Source: Candidatus Firestoneibacteriota bacterium
GTDB lineage: Bacteria; Oederibacteriota; JAAXVQ01; JAUVAV01
DNA: 6,059 nt
Reading direction: 5' to 3'
Assembly: GCA_030635415.1 (NCBI GenBank)
Contig: DAOVYW010000153.1
Coordinates: 1-6,059, forward strand
Shown here: positions 1 through 4,804 of the stretch, in pieces
Numbering within the stretch: position 1 is the first letter of the stretch
Layout: every line of letters starts with the position of its first letter
Notes under the pieces: model-generated
Seen by the model: the letters and a program-made list of their open reading frames with translations, nothing else
Databases searched by the model: none
What the model was told of the DNA's origin: nothing
Translations under genes and position numbers: made by a program

Positions 1-2
1 TA

Positions 3-197
3 ATAATTAAAATTGTCTTAAAAGACCAGAAATATTCTTATCCGCACACTTACGCGGCATGGAGGAAACATTTTTTCGATTTTAGAAACCTAATGTCATA
101 TTTGGGTTTACTATCAATGGGGATTAAAAACCCGGGTAAGGAGGAGAGCGTACCGGAAAGTGAAAAAAGTGATTTTATTATCAAATATTTCTTGTAA
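3..197 (+). CDS. C-terminal end of an unidentified protein (5' partial)
   Basis: The frame beginning at base 3 is open from the window edge to a TAA at 195-197, giving 64 residues with no start, so the gene begins outside the window. The reading is protein-like: it contains YPHTYAAWRKHFFDFRNLM, then a short hydrophobic stretch (SYLGLLSMG), then a charged tail ending FIIKYFL. Rich aromatic and basic residues followed by a polar tail would fit the C-terminus of a glycosyltransferase-like or membrane-associated enzyme, but that is only a guess; no family motif is visible. An internal ATG at 117 could start a 26-residue peptide, but the open frame upstream of it argues for one continuous gene. 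I am fairly sure it is coding and do not know its function. Confidence 0.6.
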   Translation: MIKIVLKDQKYSYPHTYAAWRKHFFDFRNLMSYLGLLSMGIKNPGKEESVPESEKSDFIIKYFL

Positions 198-220
198 AGT
201 GATTAGACAATAGATAAAAT
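192..220 (+). promoter_or_regulatory. Putative sigma70-like promoter for the gene at 261
   Basis: A TTGTAA (-35, 192-197, 4 of 6 consensus bases) and a TAAAAT (-10, 215-220, 5 of 6) are separated by exactly 17 bases. The -35 hexamer overlaps the last Leu codon and stop of the upstream partial gene. Transcription would begin near 227, leaving a leader of about 34 bases with the RBS. This is a match by eye in AT-rich DNA, so chance is possible. Confidence 0.4.
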
Positions 221-260
221 AGCACTATTATTTTGGAAGTAAATCAAAAAGGAGGAAAAG

Positions 261-788
261 ATGCTTAAACACCTAGGAGGAGTGGTTTTGCTGATTATGT
301 TTGCCTCCGCCACAATGGTCGCAGCGGCGGAGGCCGGAGTAACAGAAAAGGTTGATGCCATGATTGCGGAGAATACGCCTCTAAAAGTTAAGGACAATGA
401 TCTGTGGCTTATGGTTGGCGGGCCGCTGGTTTTCGGAATTCAGTATGATAAATACGCGACCAGCCAGGTTGCCATTGGGGGCGGTGCGGGAACTTTTCTT
501 GACGGATTCTCCCTTGACCTGGGAGTGAAGTATTATTTTTTAACCGGTAAATTTTCTCCTTTTATTTCCGGCGGCGGAGTATTTTACTATACCGGACCTA
601 GAAAAAATATCTTCGCATTTAATGGCGTGGCCGGTTTGTCATATTTTTTCGACAGCGGAATGGGTGTCTCTCTGGGATTCGCCTATGTTAAGTCCATCAG
701 CAAGAGCGAAGAGCCCTTCAGCTCTAATTACGTTAATGACGCCATTAGCTGGCCGTCTCCTCAGTTCGGGTTTCACTTGAATTACTAG
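261..788 (+). CDS. Exported small beta-barrel-like outer membrane protein
   Basis: The protein has 175 residues. Residues 1-25 form a signal peptide: a Lys/His-containing start, a hydrophobic core (GGVVLLIMFASATMVAAA) and a small-residue cleavage region near AAAEA. The mature part alternates glycine- and aromatic-rich strands, for example LDLGVKYYFLTGKFSPFISG, GVAGLSYFF and GVSLGFAYV, and ends in an aromatic residue (HLNY). Both traits are typical of small outer-membrane barrels of the OmpW/OmpA-like or 'outer membrane beta-barrel domain' kind. The start is secure: AAAAAGGAGG at 246-255 lies 5 bases before the ATG. It has its own probable promoter and is separated from the next genes by 153 bases of repeat-bearing DNA, so it need not be co-transcribed with them. 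No specific family or ligand is recognised; the localisation is inferred from sequence pattern. Confidence 0.75.
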   Translation: MLKHLGGVVLLIMFASATMVAAAEAGVTEKVDAMIAENTPLKVKDNDLWLMVGGPLVFGIQYDKYATSQVAIGGGAGTFLDGFSLDLGVKYYFLTGKFSPFISGGGVFYYTGPRKNIFAFNGVAGLSYFFDSGMGVSLGFAYVKSISKSEEPFSSNYVNDAISWPSPQFGFHLNY

Positions 789-831
789 GAGCCCGAGCAT
801 TTAGTGCATTTTGGCATCCTGGCGAAAGCCA

Positions 832-866
832 TGGACTAAACCATCCCCTGGACTAAACCATCCAGG
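832..866. repeat. Two-copy tandem repeat with an embedded hairpin
   Basis: The 15-mer TGGACTAAACCATCC occurs at 832-846 and again at 849-863, a period of 17 bases. The second copy lies in an inverted repeat, CCTGGA (847-852) and TCCAGG (861-866), a 6-bp stem with an 8-base loop. It is preceded by a small TGGC-GAAA-GCCA stem-loop at 820-831. No U-run follows, so a normal intrinsic terminator is not supported. Role unknown. Confidence 0.6.
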
Positions 867-894
867 ACAGGCAGGGCGGGCAGGGCAGGCCGGG
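866..894. repeat. GC-rich GGCAGGGC-type direct repeat
   Basis: This purine- and GC-rich stretch contains GGCAGGGC at 870-877 and 879-886 (9-base period), with partial CAGG units around them. It contrasts sharply with the AT-rich leader (900-928) before the next gene. It looks like a short slipped-strand or minisatellite-type tract; no coding potential or regulatory motif was seen. Confidence 0.45.
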
Positions 895-941
895 ATCCAG
901 TTAATTAAAAATAAAAATAAAATTACAAGGAGGAAAGAATT

Positions 942-1541
942 ATGAGTGGAGTATTGAAGTTGGCGGTAGCGGGAGTAGTGGCAGTCGGTTTATTCGGGTG
1001 CGCCGGTTCAGTCAAGCGTATTGCGACCGATGAAGTGGTTGATCTGTCCGGTCGGTGGAATGATACGGACTCCCAATTGGTTGCCGAGCAGATGGTCAAA
1101 GAGGCGCTCGCTCGTCCCTGGTTGAGCCAGTTCCTGAAAGCCAAGGGCAAGAATCCCACGGTAATAGTCGGAACCATCAAGAACAAGTCGGATGAGCATA
1201 TTGCCACGGACACCTTCAAGAACGATATTGAGCGTGAGCTGACCAATTCCGGTATGGTGAATTTTGTGAGCAGCAAGGGCGAACGGGATGAAGTCCGCTC
1301 CGAACGGGAGGATCAGCAGACCCATGCTACCGACCGGACCCGTAAGCAGATGTATGCGGAGACCGGAGCCGATTATATGCTGCAGGGTACGATTTCCAAG
1401 ATTACCGATGCCGCGGGCAGTAAAAAGACCTTTTACTATCAGATAGATATGGTACTTACGGATATGCAAAGCAGTAGAAAGATCTGGATCGGCAATAAAA
1501 AAATCAAAAAATTCATTAAGCGTCCTGGAGCTCGTTTCTAG
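942..1541 (+). CDS. lpoB: LpoB-like penicillin-binding protein activator lipoprotein
   Basis: The protein has 199 residues. It begins with a lipoprotein signal (hydrophobic residues 7-19) and a lipobox LFGC with the acylated Cys at 20; the next residue is Ala, with no Asp retention signal, so sorting to the outer membrane is expected. Family-typical segments follow: VDLSGRWNDTDSQLVAEQM (about 33-51), a PTVIVGTIKNKSDEHI strand (72-87), a helix that ends in RELTNSGMVNFV, GADYMLQGTIS (142-152) and a C-terminal IDMVLTDMQSSRKIWIGNKKIKK. In E. coli LpoB crosses the periplasm and activates the synthase PBP1b; whether this homologue does so is inference, and no PBP gene lies in the window. The start is fixed by AAGGAGG at 927-933, 8 bases before the ATG. 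The stop overlaps the RBS of the next gene 14 bases upstream of its TTG, indicating an operon. Confidence 0.85.
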   Translation: MSGVLKLAVAGVVAVGLFGCAGSVKRIATDEVVDLSGRWNDTDSQLVAEQMVKEALARPWLSQFLKAKGKNPTVIVGTIKNKSDEHIATDTFKNDIERELTNSGMVNFVSSKGERDEVRSEREDQQTHATDRTRKQMYAETGADYMLQGTISKITDAAGSKKTFYYQIDMVLTDMQSSRKIWIGNKKIKKFIKRPGARF

Positions 1542-1561
1542 GAGGAGTGTGAACCTTGATG
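1540..1561 (+). promoter_or_regulatory. RBS overlapping a stop codon, with tandem TTG-ATG starts
   Basis: AGGAGGAG at 1540-1547 shares its first bases with the TAG stop (1539-1541) of the LpoB-like gene. Two adjacent in-frame starts follow, TTG at 1556 and ATG at 1559. The spacing from AGGAGG is 10 bases to the TTG and 13 to the ATG, so geometry slightly favours the TTG, while codon strength favours the ATG. The choice changes the product by one residue. The overlap implies translational coupling of the two lipoprotein genes. Confidence 0.7.
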
Positions 1562-2869
1562 CGTCTGAGGTTTTTTCCGGCAGTCTTGTTGCTGTTCCTG
1601 TTTCTAAATGGTTGTGCCGGTATGCAGGTGGCAAAGAAAGTGGAACGCAGCATGGCTGCCGGGGATTATGCCGGAGCTTTGGCAGCGATTGAGAAAGATA
1701 AAAAGCAGTATGCCGGGGCCAATTCCTTGCTTTATTACTTTGACCGCGGTGCCCTGCTACAACGGATGGGTGACTATTCGGCCAGTAGCACCGACCTGGA
1801 AGAGGGCGAATTGCTGATTGAGAAGCTCTACGGAACCAGCGTGACCGAGGCCATGGCCTCTATGCTGGTTAATGACATGAGCATGTCCTACACAGGTGAG
1901 GATTTCGAGCAGGTCATGGTGCATATTATCAAGGAACTGAATTATCTTTATAAACATGATCTGCAGGGAGCGATGGTAGAAGCCCGCAAAGTCAATACCC
2001 GTCTGGTACAACTTTCCGATAAATACGGAAAAGAAGGGGTTTACAAGCAGGATGCCTTTGCCCGTTACCTGGCTGCTTTTGCGCGTGAAGCGGAACAGGA
2101 TTACAACGGTGCTTATATTGATTATAAAAAGGCTTACCAAGCCTTTGAATGGTATGGTAAGCATTATGGTATGTCCATGCCGCTAATGATTAAAGAAGAT
2201 CTGCTCCGGCTTTCCCGCTGGGTGGGATTTGATGATGAATACCGGCACTGGCGTAAAGCCTTTGGGGATGATATTCCCGAGCCCGGCCGCCGGTCCCGGC
2301 AACGTAGTGAATTGCTTCTGGTGATTTACGACGGCATGGTGCCGGTCAAACATACCCGTTATGTAGCCAAACCCATAGAAGATCCGGACGGTAATCCTTA
2401 TACCTTGAAAGTCGCTTTTCCAGTATTTGAACCGCGTCTTCCCGTGATTAGCCGTGTGCGGCTTGGTCTGCCGGACGGGCAAGTCGCGGTTAGTCAGCTT
2501 ATGGAACCTCTGGCTGCAATCGCCATTCAGAATTTGGAACAGCGTATCGGGCTGATCACGGTCAAGGCCATAGCCCGGGCCACGGTTAAGTACATCGCGG
2601 CTTACCAGGTCAGGAAAGCCGCGCGTTCCCAACTGGTTAATCTTGCCACCAATATTTTTACCTTTGTTACCGAGAGGGCGGATACGCGCTCCTGGCGTAC
2701 CCTGCCGAACCGGTTTCATCTGCTCCGGGTTTGCCTGCCTGCCGGTCAGCATGACCTGGAACTTAGACTGGTTTCATTGGAAGGAGAAGCACGACCAGGA
2801 GGCCGCCCGCTCAGTGTAAGCCTTAAAGAGGGCGAGAAGAAAGTTATGCCTTTGTATGTTCCCAGGTAG
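1556..2869 (+). CDS. COG3014-like TPR lipoprotein
   Basis: The protein has 437 residues. It starts with a basic N-terminus (MMRLR), a hydrophobic stretch and a lipobox LNGC with Cys20, followed by Ala, so it is probably an outer-membrane lipoprotein. Residues about 30-235 are helical and TPR-like: AGDYAGALAAIEKDKK, DRGALLQRMGDYSAS, HDLQGAMVEARKVN and QDYNGAYIDYKKAY are recognisable repeat faces. The C-terminal part (250-437) is a conserved mixed domain with ELLLVIYDGMVPVKHTRYV, YTLKVAFPVFEP, an Ala-rich helical segment (335-370) and a diagnostic ADTRSWRTLPNRFHLLRV. This matches the uncharacterised COG3014 family as I remember it. COG3014 genes often neighbour LpoB genes, and here the two form an operon with 14 bases between them, which suggests a joint envelope role. 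No enzymatic residues are evident. The stop TAG lies inside a GGTAGGGGCGG repeat motif, so the last residues may have been altered by repeat acquisition. Confidence 0.85.
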   Translation: MMRLRFFPAVLLLFLFLNGCAGMQVAKKVERSMAAGDYAGALAAIEKDKKQYAGANSLLYYFDRGALLQRMGDYSASSTDLEEGELLIEKLYGTSVTEAMASMLVNDMSMSYTGEDFEQVMVHIIKELNYLYKHDLQGAMVEARKVNTRLVQLSDKYGKEGVYKQDAFARYLAAFAREAEQDYNGAYIDYKKAYQAFEWYGKHYGMSMPLMIKEDLLRLSRWVGFDDEYRHWRKAFGDDIPEPGRRSRQRSELLLVIYDGMVPVKHTRYVAKPIEDPDGNPYTLKVAFPVFEPRLPVISRVRLGLPDGQVAVSQLMEPLAAIAIQNLEQRIGLITVKAIARATVKYIAAYQVRKAARSQLVNLATNIFTFVTERADTRSWRTLPNRFHLLRVCLPAGQHDLELRLVSLEGEARPGGRPLSVSLKEGEKKVMPLYVPR

Positions 2870-2875
2870 GGGCGG
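2865..2875 (+). repeat. Partial copy of the GGTAGGGGCGG repeat
   Basis: The 11 bases GGTAGGGGCGG are identical to the core of the two longer repeat copies at 3969-3979 and 4031-4041. Here only this portion is present, and its TAG is the stop codon of the COG3014-like gene. An 11-base match could be chance, but three occurrences in 1.2 kb, all at or after gene ends, favour relatedness. Confidence 0.4.
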
Positions 2876-2903
2876 GTTTTAATTAGTTCCGTTTTTTTAA
2901 GTT

Positions 2904-2992
2904 TGTCATTCCGAACGTAGTGAGGAATCTCCACAAAAACGCTTGAATTATCAGGTCTCCGGGAGATTCTTCGCCTTCGGCTCAGAATGACA
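2904..2992. repeat. MITE/REP-like inverted-repeat element (copy 1)
   Basis: The left arm (2904-2932) begins TGTCATTCCGAACG and ends GAGGAATCTCC; the right arm (2962-2992) begins GGAGATTCTTCG and ends CTCAGAATGACA. The arms are near-perfect inverted repeats with a 2-base length difference and a few mismatches, around a 29-base spacer. The whole would fold into a long hairpin. It resembles the TGTCATTCTGAGCGAAGCGAAGAATCT class of dispersed elements seen in many environmental bacteria. It carries no gene and lies in the 192-base gap between the COG3014-like gene and purC. A related copy is at 5947-6039. No clear target-site duplication was seen. Confidence 0.8.
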
Positions 2993-3061
2993 AAATGCGG
3001 GGAGTCAGCTAAAAATGCCTTTCCGCAACAAAATTAGTTAGTTAAAAAGGAGAACAGTACA

Positions 3062-3934
3062 TTGCTTTCACCAACGCTTAATATCCCCGGACTCAAACTG
3101 CTAAAGCAGGGAAAAGTCAGAGACATTTACCAGGCAGGGGATGATCTTCTGCTGGTAGCCTCGGACCGGATTTCAGCTTTTGATGTGGTGCTGCCTACGC
3201 TGATTCCAGGAAAAGGCGCGGTTTTGACCGAATTATCCCGCTTCTGGTTTGAACGCTTTAAAGATTTCATGCCCAACCAGATATCTTCCCATACCATTAA
3301 TGATTTAATATCTGATCCCAAGGTATTGACTGAGCTGGAACCACGCAGCATGCGGGTGCTTAAAGCCGATCCCTTGCCAGTGGAGGCCATTGTTCGCGGG
3401 TATATTTCCGGATCCGGCTGGAAGGAATACCAGGTTTCCGGACGGATCTGCGGGGAAGAACTTCCACCGAACTTAAAAGAGTCGGATAAATTGCCTGCGC
3501 CTATTTTCACACCCTCCACCAAGGCCGAGATCGGAGCACATGACGAGAACATCACCTTCCCCGAGGCGGTTGAATTGTTGGGTCGCGAGACGGCAGAGCA
3601 GGTGCGTGACCTGAGCTTGCGGATTTATAATGAAGCGGCCGAATACGCGCTTTCCCGGGGAATAATAATTGCGGATACAAAATTTGAGTTCGGTTGGCTG
3701 GATGGCAAGTTGATATTGATTGATGAGGTCTTAACCCCGGATTCCTCCCGCTTTTGGCCGGAAAAATCATACCAGGCAGGGCAAGGGCAGCCGGCGTATG
3801 ATAAGCAGTATGTCAGGGACTGGCTGATGGTATCCGGCTGGGACAAGAATCCGCCCGGCCCGGAACTCCCGGAGGATGTGGTTAGAAATACGGCGGCTAA
3901 ATATAATGAAATTTTGAAGATCTTGACTGAATAA
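3062..3934 (+). CDS. purC: Phosphoribosylaminoimidazole-succinocarboxamide synthase (SAICAR synthetase)
   Basis: PurC joins aspartate to CAIR using ATP, forming SAICAR in cytosolic de novo purine synthesis. The 290 residues carry the family hallmarks in order: QGKVRDIY (16-23, nucleotide-binding loop), ASDRISAFD (33-41), VEAIVRGYISGSGWKEY (107-123, signature 1), PIFTPSTKAEIGAHDENI (147-164), ADTKFEFG (204-211, signature 2) and IDEVLTPDSSRFWP (220-233). The length matches the longer, roughly 290-300-residue PurC type rather than the roughly 237-residue E. coli type. The start is a TTG, chosen because AAGGAG at 3047-3052 lies 9 bases before it and the family N-terminus (PGLKLLKQGK) begins about 10 residues later. 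No other pur gene adjoins it, so it is not in a purine operon within this window; no PurR-type or purine riboswitch signal is evident upstream. All key motifs are intact. Confidence 0.97.
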   Translation: MLSPTLNIPGLKLLKQGKVRDIYQAGDDLLLVASDRISAFDVVLPTLIPGKGAVLTELSRFWFERFKDFMPNQISSHTINDLISDPKVLTELEPRSMRVLKADPLPVEAIVRGYISGSGWKEYQVSGRICGEELPPNLKESDKLPAPIFTPSTKAEIGAHDENITFPEAVELLGRETAEQVRDLSLRIYNEAAEYALSRGIIIADTKFEFGWLDGKLILIDEVLTPDSSRFWPEKSYQAGQGQPAYDKQYVRDWLMVSGWDKNPPGPELPEDVVRNTAAKYNEILKILTE

Positions 3935-3936
3935 CC

Positions 3937-3950
3937 AGGGGCCGGCCCCT
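3937..3950. repeat. Perfect 14-bp palindrome after purC
   Basis: AGGGGCCGGCCCCT reads the same on both strands and begins 3 bases after the purC stop. Its last bases continue as ACGG, so on the - strand it reads CCGTAGGGGCC, sharing GTAGGGGC with the repeats at 3969 and 4031. No T-run follows, so an intrinsic terminator is not supported despite the position. It could be a degenerate member of the same repeat family. Confidence 0.5.
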
Positions 3951-3965
3951 ACGGAAGGCAGAGGT

Positions 3966-3995
3966 TTTGGTAGGGGCGGACTGCCATGTCCGCCC
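3966..3995 (+). repeat. Hairpin repeat TTTGGTAGGGGCGGAC, copy A
   Basis: This 30-base unit contains a perfect 8-bp stem, GGGCGGAC (3974-3981) and GTCCGCCC (3988-3995), with loop TGCCAT. It matches copy B at 4028-4057 in 26 of 30 positions, in the same orientation and 62 bases apart. It resembles GTAGGGGCG...CGCCC dispersed intergenic repeats known from several bacterial groups. There is no poly-T tail, so it is better read as a repeat than as a terminator. Confidence 0.7.
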
Positions 3996-4027
3996 ACAAA
4001 ATGGATTACCAGAGAGGTTGTAAGGTC

Positions 4028-4057
4028 TTTGGTAGGGGCGGACCTCCGTGTCCGTCC
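4028..4057 (+). repeat. Hairpin repeat TTTGGTAGGGGCGGAC, copy B
   Basis: This is the second unit of the pair. The stem GGGCGGAC...GTCCGTCC contains one G-T wobble and the loop is CTCCGT. It ends 16 bases before the RBS of the gene at 4088, so a hairpin here would sit in that gene's leader if transcription starts upstream. Confidence 0.7.
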
Positions 4058-4087
4058 AACATTATTTAAATTTAAAGGAGGAAGACG

Positions 4088-4741
4088 ATGAAACGTTTAT
4101 GGATTTTAAGTCTGGTTTTTATGTTCTCTCTAAGCTGGGCCGCTACCATACAGGCCAAGCCGAGGATTTACAAATGGGTGAAGGATAAGAAGGTTTCTTC
4201 CAAGCAGGTATTGAGCAGAAGCCAGGCTAAGCGCGTAATATCTTTAAGCGAATCCCAGGCTCTGCAGATGGTTCGGCAGGTTATGACCGATGACTTATAC
4301 CTGGCCTTGGGCGAATACCAGAAAACCAAGCACCTACAGGAAGCGGAAACCACGGATGACAGTGTTCTGCCTGAGGAGGTTATCGGCGAGGAAGAAGTGG
4401 AGTTGGTGGATGAGGATTATGGTTTTCTGCTGGAAGTGAAGCTGAAAAAGTACGGCGGACGGACGCGCGTAACCGCCAAAGCGCATCCGATCTACCGGAT
4501 TAGGGATCTGGAAGCCGAGGACGCGGAGAGTGATGAAGAAAATGCCGGCACAATTGAGATCAAGGTTAAGGCGGATCAAAACCAAGCCGTGGCAATAGGG
4601 CCCATGTTTGTAGCTCCGATTATCGGCCGGCCGTCTGATTATGACATAACCATTCTTCCCGAGGCCGCCCTACGCGCAGGAAAACTGGTTAAATCTTTTA
4701 TGTATTTACTGGATAAGCGTGTTAGCGCGTCAAGGGAATAA
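4088..4741 (+). CDS. Unrecognised exported acidic protein
   Basis: The protein has 217 residues and I do not recognise a family. Residues 1-23 form a signal peptide: MKR, a hydrophobic core (LWILSLVFMFSLSWAA) and an AxA-like site at IQA before Lys24. There is no lipobox Cys and in fact no cysteine at all. The mature protein starts basic (PRIYKWVKDKKVSSKQVLSRSQAKRV), has a helix SESQALQMVRQVMTDDLYLALGEYQ (about 54-78), then an acidic linker (85-112, rich in Glu/Asp), a probable beta segment FLLEVKLKKYGGRTRVTAKAHPIYRI (113-138), a second acidic linker (141-153), and a last part with IEIKVKADQ and a helix LRAGKLVKSFMYLLDKRV. AAAGGAGG at 4074-4081, 6 bases from the ATG, fixes the start. The beta segment suggests a periplasmic or surface fold similar in layout to small 'DUF' domains found beside lipoproteins, but this is inference. 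It stands alone between purC and the radical SAM gene. Confidence 0.8.
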   Translation: MKRLWILSLVFMFSLSWAATIQAKPRIYKWVKDKKVSSKQVLSRSQAKRVISLSESQALQMVRQVMTDDLYLALGEYQKTKHLQEAETTDDSVLPEEVIGEEEVELVDEDYGFLLEVKLKKYGGRTRVTAKAHPIYRIRDLEAEDAESDEENAGTIEIKVKADQNQAVAIGPMFVAPIIGRPSDYDITILPEAALRAGKLVKSFMYLLDKRVSASRE

Positions 4742-4762
4742 TAGTTTGAAAAGAAGTATCTT

Positions 4763-4804
4763 ATGGTAGTGTCGCCAAAAGACATTTTTGGCCAAATTTC
4801 GTGA
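4763..4804 (+). CDS. Possible 13-codon leader peptide
   Basis: An ATG at 4763 opens a 13-residue frame, MVVSPKDIFGQIS, whose TGA (4802-4804) overlaps the GTG start of the radical SAM gene as GTGA. Such overlap allows translational coupling, and the downstream gene has no Shine-Dalgarno site of its own. The leader's own RBS is weak (AAGAAG at 4751-4756, 6 bases upstream). No codon-run signature of a classical attenuation peptide is present. It may be chance; recorded because the overlap is exact. Confidence 0.25.
   Translation: MVVSPKDIFGQIS
4774..4792 (+). promoter_or_regulatory. Hairpin directly upstream of the radical SAM start
   Basis: GCCAAAA (4774-4780) pairs perfectly with TTTTGGC (4786-4792) around the loop GACAT. 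A second, overlapping perfect palindrome, TTTGGCCAAA, lies at 4787-4796. The structure ends 8 bases before the GTG start, where an RBS would normally lie. It might end transcripts from the gene at 4088 weakly, block ribosome entry, or bind a dimeric regulator; sequence alone cannot decide. Confidence 0.4.

Noticed and set aside
160..213. A 17-codon GTG-started frame after AAGGAGGAG at 138-146
   Set aside because: The spacing of 13 bases is long, and the GGAGG lies within the coding frame of the upstream partial gene, where it reads as Lys-Glu-Glu codons.
1008..1634. Long - strand open frame (208 residues) opposite the LpoB-like gene
   Set aside because: It is the antisense shadow of a gene with clear family motifs, RBS and lipobox.
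2183..2752. Long - strand open frame (189 residues) opposite the COG3014-like gene
   Set aside because: It overlaps the well-supported gene entirely and has no domain-like sequence or RBS.
2746..2934. - strand frame of 62 residues reaching into the hairpin element
   Set aside because: It begins inside the repeat arm (MEIPHYVRNDKL is the usual spurious translation of such repeats) and runs antisense to the COG3014-like gene.
3966..4057. The hairpin pair as purC transcription terminators
   Set aside because: The stems are strong but no T-run follows either one; the near-identical pair and the third motif at 2865 suit a repeat family better.
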